A stretch of DNA of 64,000 nucleotides from assembly GCA_016342415.1 (NCBI GenBank), contig JAEIOD010000006.1:124001-188000 (forward strand), read 5' to 3'. The notes beneath the pieces were generated by a model, which was not told the DNA's origin, did not search any database, and saw nothing but the letters and a program-made list of their open reading frames with translations. A program made the position numbers and the translations under genes. Shown here in pieces: positions 45,248-54,272 of the stretch; within the stretch, counting starts at the first letter, position 1; each line of letters begins with the position of its first letter. The stretch comes from Clostridiales bacterium (GTDB taxonomy: Bacteria; Bacillota; Clostridia; Peptostreptococcales; Acidaminobacteraceae).

Positions 45248-46963
45248 ATGAAAATTAAAAATGTAAAACTGAAAAACAAGATTATCTTTTTAGCTGTATT
45301 CATTATCATTGTATTCTCAGCAATGATTGGATTTTACATTATTCCAACCGTTTCTAATATTATAGAAGAACGTACAATGGTAAAGCTAACCCAATTAGTT
45401 GATTTGCCTTATTCTGAAATTCAACGCCAATATGACCTGTATAAAAATGGTGACAAATCAGAAGAAGATGCAAAACAGGAAGCACTTAGATTTGTTGAAA
45501 ATCTAAGGTATTCGGAAACAGAGTATTTCTGGGTCAATGATATGGACGGCATGATGTTGATGCATCCAATCGCACTTACTTTAGTGGATACCAATGTTCT
45601 AGGTTTAAAAGATCCAGACGGCTATCTATTCTTCCAGGCAATGATTGATATTGTAAAAAAAGATGACGAAGGTATCATTAGATATCAATGGCCAAAACCA
45701 GGAAAAGAAGAACCACAACCTAAAATTTCTTTTGTTAAGGGATTTGATGATTGGAAATGGCTTATCGGTACAGGAGTATATGTAGATGACTTGCAAGAGA
45801 TAAAGAAAGATATTTACTTCAGTGTTGTCATTATTTCAGTCGTTATTATCCTGTTTTCTCTGATGCTTATTACTCTTATTGTTATTCCGCTTAATAAAAC
45901 ACTTAGAGAAATCCTTTTACACACAAAACAATATGAAGCGTTGGATTTTAGAGAAAAAATCAATATCAACAGTTCCGATGAACTCGGTCTCATTTCAAGT
46001 GCATTCAATTCAGTAAGTGAAGGTCTAAGAAACCTACTTGAAAATATGGTACAAACATCGACTGAGCTCACTAAAGACTCTGAGGAAATCGCAAGAGAAG
46101 TCAAACTTTTAGAGGAGTCAACAGGTTTGACTTTGGAATCGACAACTGATATATCTGCCGTTATAGAAGAAACGACAGCAGCAGCTACAACTGTCACACA
46201 TACAGTCGATGAAATCAGATCAGCCATTGAAGTGGTTGCAGAAAAAGCTACAGAAGGTGCTCATCAAGCCGGTGATGTCAGTAGTAGAGCCAGTAAACTG
46301 AAAATAGAAGCCGTTCAATCGGGCGAACATGCCAACGGCATCTATAATGATGTGAAAGGTCGTCTTGAAAGTGCAATTTCTGATGCAAAACAAGTTAGTA
46401 AGATCAACGACTTACTAGAAGGTATTCTAAGTATTACATCACAGACCAACTTACTTGCATTAAATGCTTCCATAGAAGCAGCTCGTGCAGGTGACGCTGG
46501 TAAAGGATTTGCAGTGGTAGCCAACGAAGTCGGTAAACTAGCTGACGAATCTTCAACGTTGGTTGAAAACATTCAAAAAACAGTTGATTTTATACAAAAA
46601 TCAGTTAATACTCTCATAAGTGACTCATCTGAAATATTGGATTTTATTGAATCTGATGTACTAAAAGACTATAAAAAATTGAGCGCCATTGGTGATCAAT
46701 ACAGTGATGATGCAGATATCTTTAATGGTATTATGATGGAGCTGAGTGCAATATCAGAACAGTTAACAAGTTCGATAGAGTCTATCGCTACCAATATGCA
46801 TGAAGTTCAAGATGCAACCGATCAAGAGTCCCAAGGTGTTGAGAACATCCTTCATATGACCAAAGATATTACGGATAAGACAATAAAAGTAAATGAAATT
46901 ATTCAAGTTAATATCGATATGATTAAAGAACTTGATCAACTCATCAATCAATTTAGTATCTAA
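45248..46963 (+). CDS. Methyl-accepting chemotaxis protein with single Cache domain
   Basis: 571 residues: membrane helix 12-34, an extracellular sCache_2 domain ([20 protein letters not shown], then [14 protein letters not shown]) that in relatives binds small organic acids, helix 190-213, HAMP-like linker, and a signalling domain with the hairpin tip [36 protein letters not shown]. It should feed CheA/CheW. A single gene; no chemotaxis operon is in the window, and no C-terminal CheR pentapeptide is present. Confidence 0.92.
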   Translation: MKIKNVKLKNKIIFLAVFIIIVFSAMIGFYIIPTVSNIIEERTMVKLTQLVDLPYSEIQRQYDLYKNGDKSEEDAKQEALRFVENLRYSETEYFWVNDMDGMMLMHPIALTLVDTNVLGLKDPDGYLFFQAMIDIVKKDDEGIIRYQWPKPGKEEPQPKISFVKGFDDWKWLIGTGVYVDDLQEIKKDIYFSVVIISVVIILFSLMLITLIVIPLNKTLREILLHTKQYEALDFREKININSSDELGLISSAFNSVSEGLRNLLENMVQTSTELTKDSEEIAREVKLLEESTGLTLESTTDISAVIEETTAAATTVTHTVDEIRSAIEVVAEKATEGAHQAGDVSSRASKLKIEAVQSGEHANGIYNDVKGRLESAISDAKQVSKINDLLEGILSITSQTNLLALNASIEAARAGDAGKGFAVVANEVGKLADESSTLVENIQKTVDFIQKSVNTLISDSSEILDFIESDVLKDYKKLSAIGDQYSDDADIFNGIMMELSAISEQLTSSIESIATNMHEVQDATDQESQGVENILHMTKDITDKTIKVNEIIQVNIDMIKELDQLINQFSI

Positions 46964-46967
46964 GAAA

Positions 46968-46999
46968 AAAGCAGATATAATTTTATTTATATCTGCTTT
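46968..46999. terminator. Bidirectional terminator between the chemoreceptor gene and his operon
   Basis: AAAGCAGATAT/ATATCTGCTTT; the right arm encodes the last codons of hisIE. On the minus strand TTTTTTCTTAG follows. Confidence 0.85.
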
Positions 47000-47582
47000 C
47001 TAATTCATTTAATACATCGGAAAGAGTGACTTCATCATGTACCATCAATACCATAACGTGGTATACAAAATCAGCTATTTCACAAACCAGTTCTGACCTG
47101 TTATTTGACATGGAAGCAATTATGATTTCACTACTTTCCTCTCCTACTTTTTTTAGAATCTTTTCACGACCTTTATCCAATAGATAATTGGTATATGAAC
47201 CTTCAACAGGTTCATTTTTTCTGTCTTCAATCAAAGTATACAGTTTACTCAGCATGTTGCTATCTACTTGTTCTCCAATCAGGGAATTATGAAAACACGA
47301 TGTTTGTCCAGTATGGCATGCAGGTCCCTTCTGTTTGACAATTGCCAAAAGTGCATCACTATCACAGTCAAATTTAAGTGACACCAGTTCTTGAGTATGA
47401 CCAGAGCTTTCACCTTTTTTCCAAAGTTCATTTCTACTTCTGCTAAAATAGTATAATGCATTTTCTTCTAAAGTCTTATTCAGAGCTTCTTCATTCATAT
47501 AAGAAAGTATCAATACTTCCTTGGTAAAAAAATCTTGGGTAATCACAGGTATCAATCCATTTGAATCAAATTTAATAGTCAT
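46983..47582 (-). CDS. hisIE: Phosphoribosyl-AMP cyclohydrolase / phosphoribosyl-ATP pyrophosphatase
   Basis: A bifunctional 199-residue protein. The HisI half has LWKKGESSGHTQELVSLKFD CD and KGPACHTGQTSCFH (zinc Cys residues); the HisE half has VGEESSEIIIASMSNNRSEL and ADFVYHVMVLM. It performs the second and third steps of histidine synthesis. ATG 47582 has AAGG at a better spacing than the GTG six bases earlier that overlaps the hisF stop. Last gene of the operon. Confidence 0.93.
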   Translation of the reverse strand: MTIKFDSNGLIPVITQDFFTKEVLILSYMNEEALNKTLEENALYYFSRSRNELWKKGESSGHTQELVSLKFDCDSDALLAIVKQKGPACHTGQTSCFHNSLIGEQVDSNMLSKLYTLIEDRKNEPVEGSYTNYLLDKGREKILKKVGEESSEIIIASMSNNRSELVCEIADFVYHVMVLMVHDEVTLSDVLNELESRYK

Positions 47583-47584
47583 AT

Positions 47585-48340
47585 TCACCTTCTCATTCTT
47601 ATATTTTTTGATAATAAAAAATCTTTTAAGTCATTTATTTTAATCACTTTATTATGAAAAACAGATGCCGCTAAAATACCATCTACATTGGCTTTTACCA
47701 CTGCTTCATAGAAGTCCTCCTTTTTCCCTGCACCACCAGAGGCAATTACAGGAACGCTGACAGCATCTGTGATCTTTTTCAGACACGTGATATCGTAACC
47801 GTTTTTCATGCCATCTTCGTCAATACTGTTTATTACCAATTCACCCGCTCCAAGTTCAACTGCATCTTTTGCCCATTTGATCGCATCTAAACCGGTATTT
47901 TTTCTGCCTCCATGAGTAACAACTTTATAAACATCATCTATCTTTTTTACATCAATGGAAACAACAACACATTGGTTGCCATACTTCTTTGAAGCTTCTT
48001 TAATCAGATTAGGATTTTCTATAGCACTGGAATTGATAGATACTTTATCTGCGCCACTTTTTAAGATACGGTCAAAGTCTTCTACCGTTTTGACCCCGCC
48101 TCCAACACAAAAGGGGATATTGATACAATCTGCCACAGCTGAAACAAAATCAAGTGTGGCACCTCTCTTTTCATGAGAAGCCGTAATATCATAAAAGACC
48201 AACTCATCAGCACCTTCATTTGTATAGAACTCCGCCAGTTCAACGGGTGATGCAATATCTTCTATATTCTGAAACTGAACACCTTTTACCACTCTGCCGT
48301 CTCTTACATCCAAACAAGGGATAATTCTTCTAGTCAACAT
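47585..48340 (-). CDS. hisF: Imidazole glycerol phosphate synthase cyclase subunit
   Basis: 251 residues, (beta/alpha)8 barrel with [18 protein letters not shown] (catalytic Asp), [33 protein letters not shown] and [13 protein letters not shown] (phosphate sites). With HisH it forms IGP and AICAR from PRFAR and ammonia. It overlaps hisA by seven bases. SD GGAGG. Confidence 0.95.
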   Translation of the reverse strand: MLTRRIIPCLDVRDGRVVKGVQFQNIEDIASPVELAEFYTNEGADELVFYDITASHEKRGATLDFVSAVADCINIPFCVGGGVKTVEDFDRILKSGADKVSINSSAIENPNLIKEASKKYGNQCVVVSIDVKKIDDVYKVVTHGGRKNTGLDAIKWAKDAVELGAGELVINSIDEDGMKNGYDITCLKKITDAVSVPVIASGGAGKKEDFYEAVVKANVDGILAASVFHNKVIKINDLKDFLLSKNIRMRR

Positions 48341-49035
48341 GATAAAGCCTCCTCAAGAGTAAATCTGTTTTCATACAAGGCTTTACCAACTACAACACCA
48401 TGTACACCAATTTCTTTTAGTTGAATCAAGTCTTCCAATACACTGATACCACCAGATGCAATGACTTCAATAGAGGTTTCTTTCAGTATTTTTTTATACA
48501 TCTCAAAGTTTGGACCAGTAAGTGTACCATCTTTTGAAATGTCTGTATAGACAATGCGTTTAACGCCCTTAGATTCAAGTTGTTTTATCCAAGAGACCGC
48601 ATCTACTGAAGAGACTTCTTCCCACCCTTCAACGGCTACAAAGCCATTTTTTGCATCCACACCAACCGTGATATTCTCAGGATACAAGTTAACTATTTCC
48701 TGTAACAAGTCAGGTTCTTTAATGGCCATGGTGCCTATTATGATTTGACTCACACCAATCTCCAAATATTGAACAACTTGACTTAATGTCCGTATACCGC
48801 CACCCACTTGAACAAAAGTTGGACTCTCTGTTAGAATATCATAGATCGAAATCCTATTGTCCCCTGCTTGTCTAGCGCCGTTTAAGTCAACAATATGTAA
48901 GTTCCTGCACCCACCGTTCATCAACTTTTTCGATAAATCCTTTGGTTTGCCATATACAGTCACTTCATTATAATCACCTTTTAAAAGTCTAACGGCTTGA
49001 CCGTCCAGTATATCAATTGCTGGATATATTATCAT
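48334..49035 (-). CDS. hisA: ProFAR isomerase
   Basis: 233 residues, the sister barrel of His[21 protein letters not shown] (catalytic Asp), [42 protein letters not shown] (second catalytic Asp) and [13 protein letters not shown]. It isomerises the aminoaldose of ProFAR. The start overlaps the end of hisH by 23 bases with AAAGGAG inside hisH. Confidence 0.95.
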   Translation of the reverse strand: MIIYPAIDILDGQAVRLLKGDYNEVTVYGKPKDLSKKLMNGGCRNLHIVDLNGARQAGDNRISIYDILTESPTFVQVGGGIRTLSQVVQYLEIGVSQIIIGTMAIKEPDLLQEIVNLYPENITVGVDAKNGFVAVEGWEEVSSVDAVSWIKQLESKGVKRIVYTDISKDGTLTGPNFEMYKKILKETSIEVIASGGISVLEDLIQLKEIGVHGVVVGKALYENRFTLEEALSC

Positions 49036-49618
49036 CTAATAACTCCTTTATCATGTCCATCATCAGTTTACCTGCATCTCCACTTTTTTCTGGATGAAAT
49101 TGAAATCCTAAAATATTATCTTTCTTAACAACGCTTGGTACTTTCACATCATACTCTGCATAAGCAATCACTTCCTCACCACCAGACTCAGCATAAAATG
49201 AGTGAACAAAATAGACATACGTTTGGTTTAACGATTCTTTTGTCGAGAGCAGATTATTCCATCCCATATGAGGTACTTTTACATTGGTTGTTTTAAAGGG
49301 TTTTATATCACCTAAAAGCAAGCCCAATCCCTTCTTATACCCACCTTCATAAGAGGCATCGTATAGAAGTTGCATCCCCAAACAAATGCCTACCAGCGGT
49401 TTACCTTCCTGAGCTTCTTTTCTTATGATGTCATCTAGTCCATAAGTCTTTAACATCTTCATCGCATCTCCATATGCTCCAACACCAGGTAATATCAACA
49501 TCTCCGATGAGGCAATCACTCCAGGATCCCGACTGAGTACAACTTCTAAGGCTTCTCTTTTAAACCAATTCATCAAAGATCTTATATTCCCGAGTCCATA
49601 ATCAATTATAGTTATCAT
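49013..49618 (-). CDS. hisH: Imidazole glycerol phosphate synthase glutaminase subunit
   Basis: 201 residues, triad glutaminase: ITIIDYGLGNIRSLMNWF, LPGVGAYGDAM, VGICLGMQLLYD (nucleophile Cys) and FQFHPEKSG (His and Glu). It feeds ammonia to HisF. The start overlaps the hisB stop by four bases. Confidence 0.95.
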   Translation of the reverse strand: MITIIDYGLGNIRSLMNWFKREALEVVLSRDPGVIASSEMLILPGVGAYGDAMKMLKTYGLDDIIRKEAQEGKPLVGICLGMQLLYDASYEGGYKKGLGLLLGDIKPFKTTNVKVPHMGWNNLLSTKESLNQTYVYFVHSFYAESGGEEVIAYAEYDVKVPSVVKKDNILGFQFHPEKSGDAGKLMMDMIKELLDDNISSN

Positions 49619-50193
49619 AATACCCCCTTAGACGACATCACTTGATTACTTGTTATTTGTACAGCTTCTTTTAAAGCTCTTCCAAATCCTTTAAATAACG
49701 CTTCTGCTTTATGATGATCGTTTTCACCATAAAGTACTGATAAATGTAATGTCAGCAGCGCAGTATTGGTAATACTTTTAAAAAACTCTTTAATGTTTTG
49801 AACATCAAGTGTCCCTAAATCAGACCTTTGATATGCGCAGTCATAAAACAAATAAGGTCTTCCAGACAAATCCAAAGTGATTCTAGCCAAAGTCTCATCC
49901 ATGGGCAAATACATACTGCCGTATCTATTGATGCCTTTCTTATCCCCTAGAGTTTTATAAATGGCTTCACCAAGTACCAATCCTATATCCTCTGCAGTAT
50001 GATGACTGTCTACTTCAATATCACCTTTTACCTCTAAAGTTAAGTCAAAGCCACTATGAAAAGCGAATAGTTCTAACATATGATCTAGGAATCCTATCCC
50101 AGTAGAAATACTATATTGCCCTGAGCCATCAAGATTTAACTCACATATTATATCAGTTTCTTTGGTTGTTCTTTTTATCTTTATATTTCTCAT
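49615..50193 (-). CDS. hisB: Imidazoleglycerol-phosphate dehydratase
   Basis: 192 residues, monofunctional type. GIGFLDHMLELFAFHSGFDL, DSHHTAEDIGLVLGEAIY, LPMDETLARITLDLSGRPYL and GENDHHKAEALFKGFGRAL carry the Mn-binding His/Glu residues. There is no histidinol-phosphatase half, and no separate one in the operon. It overlaps hisC and hisH by four bases each. Confidence 0.95.
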   Translation of the reverse strand: MRNIKIKRTTKETDIICELNLDGSGQYSISTGIGFLDHMLELFAFHSGFDLTLEVKGDIEVDSHHTAEDIGLVLGEAIYKTLGDKKGINRYGSMYLPMDETLARITLDLSGRPYLFYDCAYQRSDLGTLDVQNIKEFFKSITNTALLTLHLSVLYGENDHHKAEALFKGFGRALKEAVQITSNQVMSSKGVL

Positions 50194-51197
50194 ATGACCA
50201 TCCTTGTCTGAACTGATTGCAAACCTTCTAAAAACATCTCATTGTCACTTTTTGACCCTATGGAAACGCGGTATTTCCGATTACCAAATGCTCTAATCAA
50301 AACACCACAACTCAATAACTCATCATATAACAACTCTTGTCCTTCAAAGTATAAAAAATTGGCAGCAGACTTATAAACTTTATAACCCATTTCACACATT
50401 TGATTGTAGATATATTCTCTTTGATTGATGATTTCATCAATGTTTTTTAGTGTTTCAGCTGAGTTTTCTAAAGCTTTTATGGCCGCTCTTTGTGACAAAG
50501 CATTTAAATTATAAGGGGCTTTTACTTTGGATATCTCATTTACAATTTGTTGTGATGCAATCAAATAGCCCACTCTAGCACCTGCAAGACCCCAAGCTTT
50601 TGAGAATGTTCTTAAGATGATCAAGTTATCATAAGCGCTAAGTCTGTTGATCATAGACCCTTCACAGAACTCTATATAAGCCTCGTCTACAACCACCAAA
50701 CTTTTTGTTGATTTACATAGTCTCTCAATTTCCGTTTTATTGATTAAATAGCCTGTGGGATTATTAGGATTACAAATCAAAATCAACTTGGGTTGTTTCA
50801 ATACCGCTTGATTGATCAAATCATCCATATCCATGACATAATTATCATTTGAGACAGAAATATAGTTTGCATCATATATTTTTGCAAATATCTTATACAT
50901 GGAAAAACTGATATCAAACCCTAAAATTTTATCTCCTGATTCTATATAGGTTCTCATCAACAGTTCAATCATTTCACTTGAACCATTCCCAACAATTATT
51001 TCTTCCTGATCTACAGATAAATAAGATGCTATTGCTTTTTTTAGTGTGCTTGCATCATTATCTGGATATCTATTGAGATCCTCTGCATCAATCATAAAAC
51101 TTAGATTATTCGAATTTTCATTGGCATCTAATCTCACCACATTCTCTATTTGAGTCACCTTATATGGGATTAACTCTTTTATCGTTTCTCTAATCAT
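50190..51197 (-). CDS. hisC: Histidinol-phosphate aminotransferase
   Basis: 335 residues, class I/II PLP aminotransferase. VRLDANENSNN, VGNGSSEMIELLMRTYI, ICNPNNPTGYLI, VVDEAYIEF and LRTFSKAWGLAGARVGYLI with the PLP Lys are clear. It starts at ATG 51197 just after GGAGGAGACG; a TTG 12 bases earlier lies within the SD. It overlaps hisD by eight bases. Confidence 0.94.
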   Translation of the reverse strand: MIRETIKELIPYKVTQIENVVRLDANENSNNLSFMIDAEDLNRYPDNDASTLKKAIASYLSVDQEEIIVGNGSSEMIELLMRTYIESGDKILGFDISFSMYKIFAKIYDANYISVSNDNYVMDMDDLINQAVLKQPKLILICNPNNPTGYLINKTEIERLCKSTKSLVVVDEAYIEFCEGSMINRLSAYDNLIILRTFSKAWGLAGARVGYLIASQQIVNEISKVKAPYNLNALSQRAAIKALENSAETLKNIDEIINQREYIYNQMCEMGYKVYKSAANFLYFEGQELLYDELLSCGVLIRAFGNRKYRVSIGSKSDNEMFLEGLQSVQTRMVI

Positions 51198-52473
51198 CGT
51201 CTCCTCCAAATCTTACCTTTATGGAATTGGCATGTCCTGTCAATCCCTCATCTGTTGCTATCGTAATAATCTTGTCTTTTACATCTCTTAATCCCTCTTT
51301 TGTATAGTGGATATAAGATGTTTTTTTAATAAAGTCATCAATACCTAAAGGAGATGCAAACTTTGCAGTCCCGCTGGTTGGCAATGTATGATTGGGTCCA
51401 GCAAAGTAATCCCCCAATGCTTCTGGTGAGTAGTTTCCAATAAATATTGCACCAGCGTTTTCGATATCATTAACCAAATATTCTGCATTTTTTGTTTGTA
51501 TTTCTAAATGTTCCGGCGCAATTTCATTTGCAAGTGATACCATTTGACTATCATCACTAACAATTAATATAGCTCCCTGATCTCGAAGAGATGATTTAAC
51601 GATAGTCAATCGATCACTTGTTTTTAACTGTTCATTTAACTCTTCTTCTATTTTTTTAGCCATGACTTCACAAGTTGTTATCACCATTGACGCCGCTTTT
51701 TCATCATGTTCTGCTTGTCCTATCATATCCGCAGCTATGAATTTCGGATTTGAATATTGATCGGCCAGTATGAGTATTTCACTTGGACCAGCAATCATGT
51801 CAATGCCAACTTTATCCGAAAGTAATCCTTTTGCTGTAGCAACATAAGCATTTCCTGGTCCTACTATCTTGTTGACTGAAGGTATGCTTTCAGTACTGTA
51901 TGTCAAAGCAGCAACGGCTTGAGCCCCGCCCACTTTAAAAATTCTATCCACACCAGCCAAATCAGCTGCAACCAGTACAGAAGGTTTTACAGATCCATCT
52001 TTCATAGGAGGCGTGACCATAATAATCTCTTTCACCCCTGCAAGCCTTGCTGGAATGGCATTCATTAAAACGGTTGATGGATAAGCCGCTTTACCACCAG
52101 GGACATATATTCCAACTCTATTAAGTGGTTTGATAATTTCACCTAATCGTCCACCAGGTACATCGATGTATTTTGATGACCTTTGTTGAATATTATGAAA
52201 GGATTTGATGTTATCATATGCAGCTTTTAACGAGTTTAGAAGTTTCAGATCAATGGTTTCTTTCGCATACTTCATTTCATCTGGAGTGACTTCTAAGGAC
52301 TCTAAACTGACTTTATCAAACTCTTTTGTGTAGTCAAACAAACTTAGATCGCCACCAATTTTGACTGTATCAATAATCTTTTGAACAATTTCTTTCAGTT
52401 CACAGTTATCGTCTTGTCTATCTTTCAGGCTTCTAATATATGTGTTAATCCCTTCACCTTTTATAATTTTCAT
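51190..52473 (-). CDS. hisD: Histidinol dehydrogenase
   Basis: 427 residues with VGIYVPGGKAAYPSTVLMNA, VGGAQAVAALTYSTESIP, KIVGPGNAYVATAKGLL, IDMIAGPSEILI, QAEHDEKAASMVI, APEHLEI and GPNHTLPTSGTAKFASPLG, covering the NAD and zinc sites. It catalyses the last two steps to histidine. The ATG directly follows the hisG stop (TAAATG), with AGGAGG inside hisG. Confidence 0.95.
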   Translation of the reverse strand: MKIIKGEGINTYIRSLKDRQDDNCELKEIVQKIIDTVKIGGDLSLFDYTKEFDKVSLESLEVTPDEMKYAKETIDLKLLNSLKAAYDNIKSFHNIQQRSSKYIDVPGGRLGEIIKPLNRVGIYVPGGKAAYPSTVLMNAIPARLAGVKEIIMVTPPMKDGSVKPSVLVAADLAGVDRIFKVGGAQAVAALTYSTESIPSVNKIVGPGNAYVATAKGLLSDKVGIDMIAGPSEILILADQYSNPKFIAADMIGQAEHDEKAASMVITTCEVMAKKIEEELNEQLKTSDRLTIVKSSLRDQGAILIVSDDSQMVSLANEIAPEHLEIQTKNAEYLVNDIENAGAIFIGNYSPEALGDYFAGPNHTLPTSGTAKFASPLGIDDFIKKTSYIHYTKEGLRDVKDKIITIATDEGLTGHANSIKVRFGGDDD

Positions 52474-53088
52474 TTAAGCCTCCTTCAGATTTTTAACCCA
52501 CTCCACCAAAGTTGGTTTATTGAAACGATAACTCACACTGTTACAAATTAGTCTGGCTGATACCAAGTGCATATCTTCAACAACCACCAAATTATTGGCT
52601 TTTAATGTACTGCCTGTCTCTACAATATCCACTATGCAATCTGCTAATCCAACAATAGGAGCGAGTTCAACTGAACCGTTTAATGAGATGATTTCGATTT
52701 CCTTACCCATACTTGAAAAATACTTTTTAGCCACATTTGGATACTTGGTTGCTACTTTGATAAAATTTTGTTCTAAAACCTTCTCATTGTCTTTTAAAGT
52801 AGCAATAGAAAATTTGCATTTTCCAAATCCTAAGTCAGCAATTTCATATACCATTTCGTCTCTTTCCATAATGACATCACTACCTACAACCCCTAAATCA
52901 CAAACACCGTTTTCTACATAAGTCACCACATCACTTGGCTTCAGTAGGATATACTCCACTTCATTTTCCTTATCATGAAATACCAGTTTTCTAGAATTCA
53001 AATCAATGACTTGTTTTAAATTCATTTTTTCAAAACTTTTCATAGCAGATTCACATAAACGTCCTTTTGCAAGACCTACCCTAATCAT
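52474..53088 (-). CDS. hisG: ATP phosphoribosyltransferase, short form
   Basis: 204 residues, lacking the C-terminal regulatory domain of long HisG, so it requires HisZ. IRVGLAKGRLCESAMKSFEK, VCDLGVVGSDVIME, ADCIVDIVETGSTLKANNL and a PRPP-binding stretch are recognisable. It condenses ATP and PRPP in the first step. It overlaps the hisZ stop by eight bases. Confidence 0.95.
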   Translation of the reverse strand: MIRVGLAKGRLCESAMKSFEKMNLKQVIDLNSRKLVFHDKENEVEYILLKPSDVVTYVENGVCDLGVVGSDVIMERDEMVYEIADLGFGKCKFSIATLKDNEKVLEQNFIKVATKYPNVAKKYFSSMGKEIEIISLNGSVELAPIVGLADCIVDIVETGSTLKANNLVVVEDMHLVSARLICNSVSYRFNKPTLVEWVKNLKEA

Positions 53089-53992
53089 TTTTCACACTCC
53101 TCATTAATCCTTCAAATTCCACTGAAAACCCTACTGCTGGGATACTTTTATTAAATAAGCTGGAAAGTTGATTGTATCTACCACCCCGAATGATGGGTAC
53201 ATTCAAACCTTTGTTGTATCCTTTAAATATAATGCCATCATAGTAATCGAACTGTGACAATAAACTGAGATCAAACTCAACGGCTTGATTCAAATTATCA
53301 ATTAAAAATCCGATTTCACTCAATGCTATTTTCATATCGCCATTCATAAATCCTTGTCCAAATGCTTTCAAATCAAAGTTCTTCACTTCTAACAACATCA
53401 ATAACTTTTCTTTGATCTCAGTTCTAATTTCAAGTGTTGATAGAATATTGTCCAAAAGTAAGGGCTGTTTTTTATAAATGGCTTCTTTGATTTCTAATTT
53501 CGAGGTTTCCTTAACCTGAATTTCTTTTAAGAGACCTTCTAGATATTTTGTATGACCTATCACCAAAACAGAATTCTGAGTCATTTTTAAAACCTGACAG
53601 GATAATCTTATAATCTCCATATCTGCCTCAATGGATAAATTGCCAAGATACTCAGCACCTATTTGTCTTTTTTCTTTAATACCTTCTATCAAATCATTTT
53701 CAAAAACAGTTGAATCGTAACAGAGTTTTAACTGTTTTGGCGCTTCATAAAAATTTGATAGTTCTTTTATGATATTGAAGGTGATATCTGGTCTCAGGAT
53801 TTCGATTTCGCCTAAGTTATTGATGACTTTAACCGTTTTTTCCTTAGCTGTTCGACCACTACATTTCGAAAAAGTATCATAAGGTTCAAAATACGAGGTC
53901 TCCATCATCAAATAACCACTATTCTTTACAACTGCTTGTACTGCTTCCCTGGTCTGACTTCTTCTGCGTAAATTATTTAAATAACATTCCAT
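53081..53992 (-). CDS. hisZ: ATP phosphoribosyltransferase regulatory subunit
   Basis: 303 residues, a shortened class II HisRS-like catalytic core without anticodon domain: YLMMETSYFEPYDTFSKC, ILRPDITFNIIKELSNFY, IGAEYLGNLSIEADMEIIRL, YDGIIFKGYNKGLN, PIIRGGRYNQLSSLF and AVGFSVEFEGLM. It binds histidine for feedback control of HisG. ATG 53992 follows GGAGGAAGAA; an ATG 12 bases earlier is before the SD. First structural gene after the attenuator. Confidence 0.9.
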   Translation of the reverse strand: MECYLNNLRRRSQTREAVQAVVKNSGYLMMETSYFEPYDTFSKCSGRTAKEKTVKVINNLGEIEILRPDITFNIIKELSNFYEAPKQLKLCYDSTVFENDLIEGIKEKRQIGAEYLGNLSIEADMEIIRLSCQVLKMTQNSVLVIGHTKYLEGLLKEIQVKETSKLEIKEAIYKKQPLLLDNILSTLEIRTEIKEKLLMLLEVKNFDLKAFGQGFMNGDMKIALSEIGFLIDNLNQAVEFDLSLLSQFDYYDGIIFKGYNKGLNVPIIRGGRYNQLSSLFNKSIPAVGFSVEFEGLMRSVKND

Positions 53993-54022
53993 TTCTTCCT
54001 CCATAAGTATTTTTGAGTAAAT

Positions 54023-54114
54023 AAAAAGACGCCACGTATGATCTACGTGACGTCTTTTTATATCGTCATCATAGATGCAAGCTTTAGCTTATCAAAAGCA
54101 GAGCTTGCATCTAT
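54023..54114 (-). promoter_or_regulatory. his operon attenuator hairpins
   Basis: A terminator (16-bp arms 54023-54038 and 54044-54059, T-run) lies about 30 bases before hisZ. Upstream is a 13-bp helix ATAGATGCAAGCT/AGCTTGCATCTAT (54071-54083 with 54102-54114). The His-codon region (54145-54154) can alternatively pair with 54067-54076, and 54064-54072 can pair with 54038-54052 to block the terminator. This gives two exclusive sets, as expected for ribosome-controlled attenuation. Confidence 0.75.
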
Positions 54115-54118
54115 GAAC

Positions 54119-54193
54119 CTAATTGTCCATTATACAAACCCTGAATCTATGATGATGATGTAATTGATTTAATAAAATTCTGTTCGATTTCAT
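54119..54193 (-). CDS. his operon leader peptide, 24 residues with four consecutive His
   Basis: ATG 54193, preceded by GAGGAG at seven bases, encodes MKSNRILLNQLHHHHRFRVC then IMDN. The four CAT codons (54149-54160) sit upstream of overlapping helices and a terminator before hisZ, the arrangement of enterobacterial his leader peptides. Shortage of charged tRNA-His would stall ribosomes there and allow read-through. Confidence 0.85.
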   Translation of the reverse strand: MKSNRILLNQLHHHHRFRVCIMDN

Positions 54194-54224
54194 AAGTGTC
54201 TCCTCATAAGTTCAATTTTAATGA

Positions 54225-54253
54225 AGTATAGCATGCATAAAAATACATGTCAA
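54225..54253 (-). promoter_or_regulatory. his operon promoter
   Basis: Consensus TTGACA (54248-54253), 17-base spacer, TATACT (54225-54230). Transcription would begin about 25 bases before the leader peptide ATG. Confidence 0.85.
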
Positions 54254-54272
54254 CGTTATAATTATACTTTTT

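Noticed and set aside
45814..46227. 137-codon minus-strand frame inside the chemoreceptor gene
   Set aside because: It is antisense to a conserved signalling domain, Ser/Thr-rich low complexity, no start signal.
54023..54253. T-box riboswitch upstream of the his operon
   Set aside because: No T-box sequence or specifier loop could be found; the leader peptide with four His codons explains the terminator.
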